From: Dactylorhiza incarnata
Lineage: Eukaryota; Streptophyta; Magnoliopsida; Asparagales; Orchidaceae
Reading direction: 5' to 3'
NCBI GenBank assembly: GCA_033032865.1
Contig: JAWHQI010000013.1
Span: 5,332,001 to 5,396,000 of the forward strand
DNA length: 64,000 nt
The stretch's first letter is position 1. Each line of letters begins with the position of its first letter. Under the pieces are notes generated by a model. That model did not search any database. It saw only the letters and a program-made list of their open reading frames with translations, and was not told the DNA's origin. Below are positions 10,179 through 21,699 of this stretch, one piece after another. The translations under genes and the position numbers were made by a program.

Positions 10179-11208
10179 AAGATGATTCATCGCCCCTTAG
10201 GGTTTTATCTGAAGCACCGGCAAAAAGATTAATAAACAGCGCGCCAAAATGTGTCCATCTAGAAGTGTGTGTGTGTGCGCACTTGATGTCGACGTTGCGT
10301 CGATTAGAACTCGATGCATCATCGAATTTGATGAGTGCCTATTAATTCGACGTATCCATCGATATGAAATCGACGTTGCGACGAATGCTATTCAAAATGT
10401 CTGATTTAGACGGCTCTCGAAGCTAGCGTCAAATAGAATTAGATGGTACATCAAATTCTATTCGACGCAACTCTGAATTAGTAGTTGCATATTCCTTTCG
10501 ATACATGCGTCAAGTAGAATTAGACGGTTCGTCGAATTCTATTCGACGCGGCTCTGAATGAATAGTTCTAAACTCCTTAGAAAGTTCTTGCTGTTTTTAC
10601 CAGTAATGATTTTTATTGAAAATAGTAATTATACTAATATTTTCATGAATCATAAACTCATCAGAGAATTTTGGAGTAGAGATTACTCCCTTTGTATGTG
10701 AGTTTTTTACAATTGATCATCAACTTCTTTCTTTTCCCTTCACTTTCCCTGTGATAGAAACTATGCATCTTCCAGCACAAGTAACTCAAACATTAGAGGG
10801 TACCCAGGTTACCTTGGGCACTTTCCTTTTACCATTATAGGGTTCTATGAAAGAGTAGAAGGGTCTTTCATGATATCTCTTTGGAAGGCAGAGAGTGAGT
10901 TTATCAAATCTTGATCTATTATTTTGATTCTTCAGATGTGTATAAAATGTATCTAAATATAATAAATCAGCAGAATGTTTAATTATTTTACTAGTGGTTT
11001 TAACCTTTTGATTATTGTTGGTTGGTTTCTCTGCATTACTTTTTCCTAAATATTTCTTTTCTTTATTTGGATTTATGTTACTAACTACAGTTGTTTTATC
11101 TGGATGATTAATATTCTGATCCTTAGGTTTTGCCCTTCTCTCACTAGATTGATAGTCACTAGGTCTAATGAATCTAACTGGATTTTTCCAGGCAGGTCTC
11201 CTAGAGAC
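10179..11208 (-). other. Copia B spacer: Gag tail remnant and region before the extra ORF, pol missing
   Basis: From 11208 to about 10740 the minus strand still reads as a decayed Gag/linker (ending near KVPKVTWVP). From there to 10179 it is spacer, with a cluster of CGACGTTGCGTCGA-like palindromes at 10288-10550. Protease, integrase and RT sequences expected between these parts are absent, so pol appears to have been deleted. Confidence 0.5.
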
Positions 11209-11550
11209 TTATATGCTAGTGCATGGTTCTGCTCCTAGACCTAGGTGCTTAAATCTCGTGGAGATATTTTGAGTAATATTTTTGATTTTTTGACTCCTCC
11301 CATTGAGTGAGTCTTCAAAGGCCTTTGCCATTGTTAGCTCTTCTTTTAGTTGTAAATTTTCTTTTCTTACTTCAGCTAGTTCTGATTCCTTGTTATGAAT
11401 CTCATTTCTTAAGTCTTGATTTCGCAAATATAGGACTTCTTCCTTTAGGTTTTCTAGTTCTAACCTAGATATTTGTATTTCCTTTTGTACCTTAATATGA
11501 TCATTGCAGAATTCTGTAAAGCAAGTTTTGAAATCATTAGAATTGAAATC
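11209..11550 (-). pseudogene. Copia B gag, C-terminal coiled-coil part
   Basis: Encodes a coiled-coil-like stretch (HNKESELAEVRKENLQLKEE) typical of the C-terminal Gag region of SIRE-like copia elements. The frame runs leftward from the Tat2 insertion point: the reading frame before 54664 and after 11550 is the same once Tat2 and one copy of AAAAT are set aside. It ends with a stop near 11209. Confidence 0.65.
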
Positions 11551-11555
11551 AAAAT

Positions 11556-12275
11556 TGTATAACCTCGTGTTCGCCTGAGGGAATAAGGTTCAAAGATGCG
11601 CAAATTAGGCTGGAAGTGGCTATCTCGCAACTAAGGAGTCGCGAGAGCCAGGCAAGGCGAGCCAGGGCGATCTCACAGGGGAGAAGGCGAGGCCTGGCTT
11701 GGCTGGTTGCCGCCGGAAGGAAGGCGAGCAGGGCCTTCATGGGTTGCTCGCCTAGGGAGGGCTCTCGAGCGGTACTCGCGAGGAGACTCGCAAAAGTGCT
11801 AAGAGTGGTGCTCTCGCAGGCCACTTGCCCAGGGGCTAAGGAGGTGAAAGTATGCTTCTTCCCCTGATGGGATGCCAGTAGCCCTTCAGAACAGCGGAGT
11901 TTGAATGTTAGCAGGCCAAACTGGGGTGCGTTTAGTAAAATCAAAAGGCGGAACCCCGCTATCAGCAGACCAGTTCAGGAAAACTATAAATAAGACCCTA
12001 AGGGCACCTTTGGAGAGGACTTCTTCTTTGGCTTCTCTCTCCTCGGGTCATCTTTGGTTAGCATTCTCAGAGCTCTCTAAGGTGACCGGCTTCAGTTTTT
12101 GGCTTGGGAGTGGAAGCGCTCTAAGATCTTCCTGGTATGTGGTGGGACCTCCACACTGTCGCCAAGGGTCTAAGTTCTAAGTCTTCGGTCAAGTTGCTCC
12201 GAGAGATAAGTAAGCGTGAGATGCACCCCTCTTTGGGGTCCGAACTCCTCGTTGGGTCGAATTTCGGTTCCAACA
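11556..12275 (+). repeat. Tat2 5-prime LTR
   Basis: 720 bp, TGTATAACC to TTCCAACA. Contains the conserved GGAGTTTGAATGTTAG-type box, TATA box CTATAAATAA at 11986-11995, and GGAAGCGCTCTAAG downstream. It matches 54046-54658 over its 3-prime six-sevenths and 44774-44886 over its start. Confidence 0.9.
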
Positions 12276-12300
12276 TTTTTGGTGCGGTGAGCGTGGACAG
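12276..12300 (+). other. Tat2 primer-binding region
   Basis: Directly after the LTR stands TTTTTGGTGCGGTGAGCGTGG. This resembles the TTTGGCGCCGT-type primer site of Tat elements but with changes, so the tRNA partner is not certain. Confidence 0.45.
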
Positions 12301-12314
12301 CAGCTGTTGCAAGA

Positions 12315-13560
12315 ATGTTTCAAGGAAGCAATATGGCGGGAGATGAAGAGCAGGGCGATGAGTTTGGAGGCACGCAGCCAGCGGTAACGCTGGGGATGTT
12401 CGCAGACTTCAGGAGAAAGGTCCCCGAGAGCATCGGTCTCGCCTTCGTCGCAGTGCGAAGCGAGTTCGCGACCCCAGCACCTCTGGTGCTCCCCCCTCCA
12501 AGGGTCGGCGAGTGTGCCCCGGGGGGAAGGGCAGGGAAGGAGGTGGCAGGAGCGGGGTGAGATATCTTTGGGCGAGAGCTCTTTGACAGCCCAGCGAGTG
12601 GCACACTGGCAGGTCCGGTCCCGGCGAGTGCTGTTCCAGCGAGCACTGCTCCGGCGAGCGCATCCCTGGCGAGCGGGGCTCTGCTGAGCTTGGGTCTTGT
12701 GATTGAAGTTGTAGGACGAGCCGGGAAGGAAAGGACTACTTGCGGGAGCAGTCCTTTTTGTGAGTTGGTGCTTTCCCGCTCCAGTCCCAGAAAGGTTCAT
12801 GGAGTGGGACAGGGTCTACTACTGCGGTAAAGATGACCCTGTCCAGCACTTGCAGTCGTTCGAGGACTCGGTATCCATCCGACCGATGTCAGATGATTTC
12901 AAGTGTCGGCTCTTCGTCGTCACTCTAAAGGAGAAGGCTAGAGACTGGTTCCATCAACTCCAAGCCAGGTCGATCTACCAGTTCTAGGACTTGCGTCGAG
13001 GCTTCTTGTTGCGCTTCTCGACTTCAAAGAAGAGGAAGAGGGATGTTGAATTGCTCTTCAAGGTCAAGCAGTAACTGGGGGAGTCGCTAGCCCATTATGT
13101 GGACCTGTTCCAGGAGGAGGTTCTGCTTACCCAGGAGATGCCCGGGTCCCTCTAGCTCGCCTTCATGGCTGGGCTGAGGGAGAGTTTTTTCAAGATGAGC
13201 TTGAAGTGGAATGCCCCCGTCTCCTACGAAGAGTTGATGGAGAGGGTGGCAGAGGAGATTGAAGGAGAGAAGGCTAATCCAGAGCTCACTAAGAGGCTAG
13301 CAAAGTTCAGTGAGCCGGAAGTCAAGCAGCAGGAGGTGCGGAGATGAGAAGAGCTCAGGGCCCCGGAGGTGGGGTGGAGGCATCAAGGCAGAGGAGCGCA
13401 GTTTCAAGGGAGGGGTTACGCCACGGGAGGGGGTAACTTCCAGAGGGGGTCCGGGAAGACCCCATCAATTAGGATGGAGGCAGGGTCCGAGGCAGATGCC
13501 TCCCCCGCCTCAGTAAGCCATGGAAATCAGGTGAGGAAGGGGAGGAAGAGGAAGTAGAAG
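12315..13560 (+). pseudogene. Tat2 gag (broken)
   Basis: The Gag core is readable around 12796-13330: FMEWDRVYYCGKDDPVQHL, then KEKARDWFHQL (the conserved W of retrotransposon Gag), and AHYVDLFQEE after several in-frame stops (near 12988, 13072 and 13155). The region beyond 13340 is Gly/Arg-rich and carries shifts. No intact zinc knuckle was found. Gag would form the particle; this copy cannot make a full protein. Confidence 0.75.
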
Positions 13561-13960
13561 AGAGGGAGCAGGAGTGGGAGTAGGACTGAGAAGGAGGAAT
13601 AGGGGGGCAGAGGCCGAGAGAGGGGAGGTGGTGTAGCCATATTGGAACTTCCATCGGGAGGAAGGGCATACAACGGCCACCTGCCCGGAGTTCCTAGAGG
13701 TGAGAGAGGTCAGGGCACCGGCGCCGCGGGAACAGCGGGCGGTGAGGATCGAGGAGGTCCTGCCTCAGGACGAAGAGGACGAGAGATGTGAAGACCAGGC
13801 CGATGTGGGGGCCCGAAGGGGGATCCGGGTGATCTATGGGGGGGGGGGGGGGGGGGGGTAAGGATTGAGGTAACCCAGAAGGCCAGCCTCCATACTATAT
13901 ATCGCCGTAGCATGGCTTCGACGTCCCTAGCGCCGCCCCCAGCAGAGAAGATCTCATTAA
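13560..13960 (+). other. Tat2 Gag-protease linker with an 18-G run
   Basis: Decayed coding sequence rich in GGAGG words with stops in all frames, including an unbroken run of G around 13840-13858. No domain is recognised. Confidence 0.4.
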
Positions 13961-14260
13961 CTTAGAAGGACATGTCGGGTCATGAAGACCCGTTCTGCGA
14001 TGCGCTGGTCATTCAGACAGTGATCGAGAACTTCACCGTTCCCCAGATCCTTGTGGATAATGGGAGCTCGGTCAACGTCATTTTTAAAAAGGCATTTGAC
14101 GGTATGCAGGTGGAGGCACGAAGAGTGTTGGCCTCTGATGGCCCATTGTTTGGATTCTCCAGGGAGTGGAAGGAGGTAGAGGGGGAGTGGGACTCCATGT
14201 AGTTCTGGGGGGCAGTCCAGGAATTGCCATTTTGTCATAGTGGATGCCCCCAGCAGCTAC
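13960..14260 (+). pseudogene. Tat2 protease (retropepsin) fragment
   Basis: Contains ILVDNGSSVNVIF, the aspartic-protease active-site region in the DNGSS form usual for Tat elements. The frame stops at 14200 and continues in another frame (FVIVDAPSSYSAIFGWP), so the enzyme is broken by a frameshift near 14200. Confidence 0.75.
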
Positions 14261-14570
14261 AGTGCCATCTTCGGATGGCCGCTCATCAACGCGTTCCACT
14301 GTGTCCCCTCCACCTTCCACCAGTGCCTTAAGTTCAATGATGGAGGAGTCCAAGTTCGGATAAGGGGAGATCCGAAGGTGGCCCGACAGTGCTATGTGAC
14401 TCTCGTGAACACCATCTCCTGGATGGCCAAGGTGGAAGAGTGGGATCGAGAGGTGGGAGAGCCGGCAAGGCTCGGTGAGGAAGGAGAGGAGAAAAAAGAA
14501 GAAGAAAGGGAGGCCCAAGAGGAAGGGGCTGAAGAGTTGATGGAGGTTTGAGAGGGGAGGAAGGAGTAGG

Positions 14571-15600
14571 TTGAAGCGCTGGCTTGTGATGAGGAGAAGG
14601 AGGGAGATTGGGAGGGAGCAGTTCCTGCTGGAGGCCTTTAATGAGGTCGTGGAGCTCGAAGTCACCACCCGAGCGGGGGTGGTGGAAAATGTCAAAATCA
14701 GCGAAGAGCTCAGCTTGGAGGAGCGGAAGCAAATCCTGTCCTGCGTCCAGAAGAATGTGGATGTCTTCGCATGGAGTGCCGTGGAAATGCCCGGGATCGA
14801 CGCAGATGTGGCTTTACATCGCCTCAACCTCGATCTCGACACTCTCCCCATCTGTCAAAAGAAGAGGGCCATAGCTTACAAGATGGAACGGCCCATCCGA
14901 GAGGATGTGGGAAAGCTCCTCCAAGCAGGGTTTGTATCAGAGATCCAGTATCTGGGCTGGCTCGCTAATGTTGTAATGGTAAAGAAGGGGGAGGTAAGTG
15001 GAGGATGTGCGTTGATTTTTCTTTGCTTAATAAATCATGACCCAAGGATTGTTACCACTTGCCTAGAATCGACGCGCTGGTTGATTCAGCCGTCAGTTTC
15101 TCTATGATGTCTTTTTTAGATGCTTTTTCAGGTTATCATCAGATCCACATGCACCCCCCCCCCCCAACATCAAAGATGTCTCCTTCATCACAGGGGATGG
15201 GTGCTATTGCTATAAAAAAATGCCCTTTGGGCTAAAAAATGCAGGGGCAACGTATCAACTAATGATGGATAGGGTCTTCCTAGAACAGAAAGGAAGGAAC
15301 CTGGAATTCTATTTAGATGGCCTTATGGTCATGAGTCGAGACCCTGAGTCCCACCTACGGGACCTCAGGGAGACTTTTGAGACTTTGCGAAAGTACAAAA
15401 TGAAACTCAATCCCCAAAAGTGTGTCTTCGGGGCTAGCCGGGGGAAGTTCCTAGGTCACTTGCTCACCCCAGCAGGGGTGGAGCCTAATCCTAATAAAGT
15501 CAAGGCCATCATGCCACGGGGAAGTTGGTCGGGCTCAGTAGGCTCCTCTCCCGGGCGGGGGAGAAGTGTGCACCCTTCTTCAAGGTATTGAGAGGGAGTC
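14571..15600 (+). pseudogene. Tat2 reverse transcriptase (broken)
   Basis: RT blocks in order: VDVFAWSAVEMPGID, AGFVSEIQYLGWLANVV, DAFSGYHQIHM (near 15120-15150), MPFGLKNAGATYQ and KMKLNPQKCVFGA. The catalytic YxDD box reads YLDGLMV at about 15310-15325, so its second Asp is replaced by Gly. Frameshifts lie near 15000-15110 and 15560, and a C run stands at 15157-15168. Confidence 0.8.
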
Positions 15601-16166
15601 AAAAATTCGAATGGACCTCGGAGTGCGAGGAGGCTTTCCAAGCGTTGAAGGGTCAACTCACTCAGGTTCCTCTGCTCCAGGGGCCAAGGCAGGGGGAGGA
15701 CCTATCCTTGTACTTGGGGGGAGGATCAGAGGCAGTAAATTCAGTGCTGATCTGGGAAGAAGGCAGAAGGCAACATCCAATTTACTACATCAGCCGAGTG
15801 CTGAGGAAGGCGGAGCTCCGGTACCCCATCCTAGAGAAGTTGGCCTTCGCCTTGGTGGTGTCGGCCTGGAAGCTCCAGCCATATTTCCAAGCGCATTCAA
15901 TCAAGGTGGTGATCGACCACCCCCTTCGCAACATCATGAAAGGGGTAGAGCACTCAGGAAGATTGTCCAAGTGGTCCGTGGAGCTGAGCGAGTTTGATAT
16001 CTCGTTTGTACCCAGGCTATCAATTAAGGCACAGGAGGTGGAAAACTTCCTGGTGGACTATGCGACCGAGGTGGAGGAGCAGGAGGCCCCCCACTCGGAG
16101 GCTTGGAAGATGTTAGTGGATGGGGCATCGGGCACTCCTTTGGAGGAGGAGGAGTTATCCTGGTGA
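15525..16166 (+). pseudogene. Tat2 connection and first RNase H domain
   Basis: Reads FKVLRGSQKFEWTSECEEAF, then an RNase H-like region with HPIYYISRVLRKAELRYP, ALVVSAWKLQPYFQ and VVIDHPLRNIM. This is the usual Ty3/gypsy RNase H. The active-site Asp expected near the start (YLxxS in relatives) is replaced by LYLGGGSEAVN. It continues out of frame into the second RNase H at about 16100. Confidence 0.75.
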
Positions 16167-16773
16167 GCCCATATGGGACAAGGATTGAGCAGGCCATCAT
16201 CATTAATTTCCCTATCACCAACAACCAGGCTGAGTACGAGGCGGTGATAGCCGCCTGTGGCTGGCCTAGGAGTTGGGTGTGCAAGACGTGATGGTCTCGA
16301 TGAACTCCATGGTGGTGGCATGCCAGATCAAGGGGGAGTTCGAGGCAAGAGCGCAAACCCTCCAATGCTACCTGGAGAAGGTCAAGGGGATCATCGGGCA
16401 GTTCCGCACTTTCTCCATCAAACATGTACCAAGGGAGGAGAGCACCCCGACGGACCTTCTGGCCATGTTTGGTCCTAGAGCAGGAGGGATGGTGTCGGAA
16501 CTCTTTCGACCATCCATCGAGGAAGGAGAGCTGATGGAGATAGACCAGCAAGAGTCATGGATGAGTCCCATCATCACTTTCCTCCTATCGGGGAAGTTCC
16601 CCGAGGGGGAGGTGGACAAGCGACGGCTCAGGTACAAATCTGCCTATTACTCCATGCAAGCAGGTGGGCTGTATCGTAAGACCCTCTCGGGGATTCTTGC
16701 CCGTTGTGTAGCAGAGGGAGAGGTACTGAAGGTCTTGGAGGAGATCCACTCAGGGGAGTGTGGCAGCCACTAA
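16100..16773 (+). pseudogene. Tat2 second (Tat-specific) RNase H domain and integrase zinc region
   Basis: MLVDGAS at 16110, then in a shifted frame VSPYGTRIEQAIIINFPITN, NNQAEYEAVI, and KHVPREESTPTDLLA give the DG, E and D positions of an archaeal-type RNase H. This added domain defines Tat elements. Past 16540 the frame leads into the integrase N-terminal region (MQAGGLYRKTLSGILARCV) and stops at 16773. Confidence 0.75.
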
Positions 16774-17800
16774 GGGAGCAGGACATTGGAAGGAAGGGTG
16801 TTGAGGCAAGGTTATTTCTAGCCTACCCTCAGCAAGGATGCGGCGGATTTCGCAAAGAAGTGCTCCAAGTATCAGCTCCATGCGCCACTTCAACTTCTCC
16901 CAGCTCAGAGGCTCCGGACCATCATAGCTCCATGGCCCTTCGCGATATGGGGTTTGGATCTGATTGGTCCCTTCCCCCAGGCAAGTGGTCAGAAAAGGTT
17001 CCTTTTGGTAATGATTGACTACTTCTCCAAGTGGCTGGAGGTGAAGGCGCTGGCCAAGATAACATCCCAAGTAGTGAAAATTTTGTATGGGGTGAAATAA
17101 TTTGAAGGCACGGACTCCCACTGGCCATAATGACAGACAATGGGCCGCAATTTGCCAGTGATGAGTTCGTCAGCTTCTGTACCCATCTTGGCATAGACCT
17201 TCGGTTTGCGTCAGTCCACTACCCGAGGAGCAATGGGTAGGTGGAGGCGGCAAACAAGATTATCGTGAACTTGCTGAAGAAGAAGGTCGAGAACCTTCGG
17301 GGGAACTGGGTCAAGCAGTTACCCTCGGTCTTCTAGGCCCTGAGAACCACCCCGAACACGGCCACGGGGGAGACTCCATTCAAACTCTCTCATGGGTCGT
17401 AGGTCGTGCTTCCTATAGAATTCGAGGTGAAGTCTCCCCGAGTCGCCTCCGCGGGGGAAGGTGATGACGAGTGGCGGGTGGAGAATGAAAAGGAGCAGAA
17501 GTTATCCTTGGACCAGGTGGAGGAGCTCCGGGATCTCGCCACCATTCGGCACGAGGAAGTCAAGAGGCGGATGGCCAGATATTTGACCAGCATATCAGAA
17601 TAAAATAGTTCGAGAAAGGGGACTTGGTCCTGAAGAATGTCGATGCGGCTGGGAGAGGAGCCGCGGTAGGTAAACTTGACCCTAATTGGGAGGGGCCTTA
17701 CATTGTAAGCGAAGTACTCAAGTCGGGAGGGTACCACCTTCAAGATGTGGAAGGGGTACCTCTCGGCCGAGCCAGGAGTGGGATGATTTGAAGCGATTCT
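16774..17800 (+). pseudogene. Tat2 integrase core and C-terminal domain (broken)
   Basis: The core reads DLIGPFPQASGQKRFLLVMI (first Asp), TDNGPQFASDEF (second Asp, about 17133) and VEAANKIIVNLL (Glu, about 17238), followed by TATGETPFKLSHGS. The C-terminal part has the PYIVSEVLKSGGYHLQDVEG block near 17697. In-frame stops at about 17098, 17236, 17334, 17399 and 17601 disable it. Confidence 0.8.
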
Positions 17801-17895
17801 ATCCTTAAAAGTTTTTGTAATTGACTTATTGTATGTTTTCCTTTCCATATATTGATTTTGAAGTAGTTTCTAAGTAGGAATCTTCAAGCGTTCTA

Positions 17896-18129
17896 TGCTG
17901 GAATGCCCCAGATCGATTCCGTTGTCGGGCTCTCATAGACGGTGGGTCAGGTTGAACTGTGGAGAGGCTTGCAAGGTAACAAGTTCTTTGGTGCTGGAAT
18001 GCCCCAGATCGATTCCGCTGTCGGGCTCTCATAGACGGTGGGTCAGGTTGATCTCTGGAGAGGCTTCCAAGGTAATAAGTTCTTTGTGTGCTGGAATGCC
18101 CTAGATCGATTCTATTGTCGGGCTCTCAT
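17896..18129 (+). repeat. Tat2 3-prime-UTR minisatellite, left part
   Basis: 96-97-bp units begin TGCTGGAATGCC at 17896, 17992 and 18089. The third is cut by Gyp-1 at 18130 and resumes at 27090. Together with the right part there are about eight copies. Tat1 has the same family at the same place. Confidence 0.9.
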
Positions 18130-20192
18130 TGTAACACCCTGCCAGTACAAATAATATAACAGTAGGTCCGGCTGGGACCCCACGCCATATTATACAGACT
18201 AGCTAGGCATTATAAGGTGATAAACAGAAAAGAACAACAACTACACGAGTGTATAAATAGCGTAAGCGGAAGCATTTGGATTAAACAACTTTTAGAATTG
18301 TCGACTATCCCAGGAATGAAACAAATAGAGTTACGGCCTTAAGGCCATACATTTATCAAATGTATAGAAACTCAAAAACATACATCGGCACGCAGGCCGG
18401 CAATACATGTAAAGCAGAAAAGAGGCTGGCCTTCAAGGGCCAACACAGCAAAAGGGCCACCGCCCGCTATTTCCCGCTAGGCTCACCTGCACCTGCAACC
18501 AACATCTAATAAGAGGTAAACGAGGGTCAACTATGAGCTGACCACAAACTGCATAACGATCCCACCCCCCGGCCATCTAGCCGGCTCAGGGGGCGTGTCA
18601 CCGCTAACCTGCAAGCAAGCCGTACATGCAACATGTAATAATATAAAGAAAGTGCAAACTACACTACACAAGGTGAGGTTTCAAGCACAATCAATCTTCT
18701 AGGTTGAGCATCAAGTAAAAGGGAACCTAGGTATGCACATGATGTTGGTTGGGTTCACCTGAAGATTCCCCACAACCGCCTAAGCAACCACATGAGGCTA
18801 ACATAACATCAATTCATCACAACCACTCCACCCTAAGGACATAGCCTTAGGTGGGGGAAAAGAGATTTTGGTCGGTCTAGGTAAGACACCTTCCACGACC
18901 TCTCCCATGATCACACGGCTTACATGAGGTGTGGACCTCTCACTGATCTGCATGGAAACGGGTTCGGTTCAGCTTTGCCCGTGCTCTAACCGTCGCGATC
19001 TATCGCACGACGCGGGTACGGCTTCACCTCGGCCCGTAAGGGCTTAGCACATCAAGTGCCCACATAATTAAGCTACGCATCTAATCCTTTCACGCGGACT
19101 TAGACTTCGCAAATAACAACCAAGAAGGAGGTACAAGACCACTCCTCTTCAAATCTAGTGGTGAAGGTTTGCATTCAGCCATCCAAGCAAGGGGCTTCCG
19201 TTAGGCTCTCAAAGGGCACATAAAACTCAAGTCCCGCAACACAATAGAAGATCCCACGGAGACATTCTCCGGCACGCATTCTAGGCTTAACCTAAATGCA
19301 ACGTCGCAATCCAAGCATCACCGATCTGGGCTCACGGCCGCAAATAGGCTTCACAGAAAATGCCTAAATCCGCACAACTACCAGATTTCTAAATGCAATA
19401 TGTCGGGGATGGACACAATCGACCCGGAGTTCCGAAGAACTAGAGGAAATCCTACACTTCACCCATTTGGTGAAAGGGATTCCTCATACAAGCATAGAAA
19501 AAGGAATGAGAGGACAAAACACGTCCTAAGACCGGGAGGAAGGATCGTTACCCTTGGAGTATGCTTCGGCGCCATGGAACAAAACTTGTTCGGTGGGAAA
19601 CGATGGTAGCGGACTCCTCTCCGCGAATCTGGTCTCGGTTTGTGAATCCGAGCTTTGGAGCTCCTTCAATGGGGGAAAATGGCTCCTCCTTCTCTCTAGG
19701 TTTTTAAAGGTAAGAGAGAGAGTGGGGTGGGTGAAATGAGGTTCTAAACCCTCATTTCCCGACCTTAAGCCATCAGGAAATATTTCCCACCATCAGATCT
19801 CCTCACAACTTAATGGATGGCTCATATTTAAACTTAAAACGGGCTGGAAAAACCCGTACACGGCTTGGCACACAGCCGTGTGCCAGGCCGTGTGAACACA
19901 CAGGAAAAACTGGAGCTAGCCACACCCCTGCAAACGGCCATGTCTATGGTCGTGTGGATCTACACAGTTAGGGACACAGCCGTGTGCCTAGCCATGACCT
20001 TCTCTGCCAAAATTTGACGCTTAAAATTCACGGCATGGCCTTGCACATGGTCGTGTCGCAAGCCATGTCAAAAATCAGCTTCACTAAAAAGCTTCCTAAA
20101 CACCCCCCAAACATCCCCAAAACCCCATGGGACTCCTCTAATGCTCTTAGGGTCTTCATGGAAAGCAATTATATGAATTTTGGGGTGTTACA
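18130..20192 (-). repeat. Gyp-1 3-prime LTR
   Basis: 2,063 bp, TGTAACACCCTGCC to GGGGTGTTACA in plus view. A cluster of ACACGGCCGTGT-like palindromes stands at about 19853-20060, upstream on the minus strand of TTTAAA-type AT boxes near 19695 and 19820. Short open frames inside it (for example 19400-19609) recur in the other LTR and are not genes. Confidence 0.9.
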
Positions 20193-20232
20193 ACTCTCCA
20201 CCCCTTAAAAGAATTTCGTCCCGAAATTTCTA
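20193..20232 (-). other. Gyp-1 polypurine tract
   Basis: The minus strand reads CTTTTAAGGGGTGGAGAGT immediately before the LTR start TGTAACACC, preceded by TTTCGGGACGAAATT. This is the usual form in plant chromoviruses. Confidence 0.85.
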
Positions 20233-20244
20233 ATATGAAAGCAA

Positions 20245-21645
20245 TCAAACATAAGTCGTACCTGAGAGAAATAGCTCGAGGTACTCCGCAAGCATTTCCT
20301 GCTCTCTTTCCCAAGAGAGTTCCTCTCTCCCGCAATTATTCCAATGGACCTTTACCATCCGAATGGACTTGTTCTGCAACTGCTTTACTTCTGTGTCTTC
20401 GATGCGAATTGGCTTGACTTTCATCGTTAGCCCACCATCTACCAACACTTTATTGACTGCAACAACATGAGTAGGCTCTTTCACCGCCTTCCGTAAAACA
20501 GAAATGTGAAATACATCATGCAGCCCGCTTAGCTCCGAAGATAGAGCAAGCCGGTAGGCAGCTTCACCAATGCGCTCCAAGATCTCGAACGGTCCTAAGT
20601 ACCTCGGACTTAGCTTTTTCAAGCGTCGGATCCTCGATACTCCTTTGAACAGTTTGATCTTTAAGTAAACCCAGTCGCCAACGGTGAACTCGACATTCCG
20701 GTGATTTGCATTGTAGTACTTTGCCTGCCTATCCCGGGCAATGAGCAACCGCTCTCGTATTGCCCGGATTGATGTATTTGCTTCATCCACGTCCTTGCGT
20801 TTCAACAACTTTGTGTCACCCGTTTCAGCCCAAGCCAATGGTGTACGACATTTTCTACCATAAAGAGCCTCGAAAGGTGCCATCTTTATACTAGCTTGGT
20901 AGCTGTTGTTGTAGGCAAACTCAATCATATAGAGATGATCTTTCTTTCTGAAGTCCAGGGATCACATCCTTAGCATGTCTTCCATCGTCCTATTGGTCCT
21001 TTCGGTCTGTCCATCCGTTTGCGGGTGGAAGGTCGTGCTAAATTTTAGCTTGGTACCCAATAATTGATGAATCAGCCTCCAATCGTTTGATGTGAACCGC
21101 CCATCATGATCACTCACGATGCTACGGGGAACCCCGTGCAACCGTATGATATTATCAACGTATAACATTGCTAGCCTCTCCACAGAGTCATCTTTCCGCT
21201 TCGGAATAAAGTGTGAAACTTTCGTCAATCGATCTACGATCACCCAGATGGCGTCGTTTCCATGTTGCGATCTCGGCAATCCGTGCACGAAATCCATCGA
21301 AATATCGTCGAACTTCCATTCCGGGATTGGTAAAGACTTTAGAAACCCACCAGGCATTTGACATTCAACCTTCACCAACGCGCAAGTGTGACACTTGGCC
21401 ACGTAGAGTGCAATGTATTTCTTCATTCTTGGCCACCAAAAGAGTTTCTTCATATCCATGTACATCTTTGTGCTCCCAGGGTGGATTGAGTACTTGGTAT
21501 AGTGAGCCTCGTACATCAATTCCGCCCGCAATGTACCAACATTTGGGATGCACAATCTGCCATTTTTCCACATAAGATCATCTTCGAAGGAGAAATCAGC
21601 GTTTGACCCATCCATGGTCTCCGCTTTATAACGCTTCATGCTCAA
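20245..21645 (-). pseudogene. Gyp-1 integrase with chromodomain-like tail
   Basis: Zinc region HYTKYSIHPG..CHTC near 21510-21390; core Asp in SMDFVHGL, second Asp in SDHDGRF, and Glu in QTERTNRTMEDML. A single TGA near 20950 (TGT to TGA by comparison with Gyp-2) splits the core from FAYNNSYQASIKMAPFEALY. The tail carries VKVHWNNCGREELSWERE, a chromodomain-like block. Stops around 21646-21699 separate it from RNase H. In Gyp-2 the same region is open. Confidence 0.85.
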
Positions 21646-21699
21646 ATCCAGCTACAAAGCTTGTCGAACTCAGTCGGTCGGGTCGTATTGAACCTCCGT

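Noticed and set aside
17896..18129. CRISPR-like array
   Set aside because: Repeats are 96 bp, contiguous and without unique spacers, in plant DNA inside a retrotransposon.
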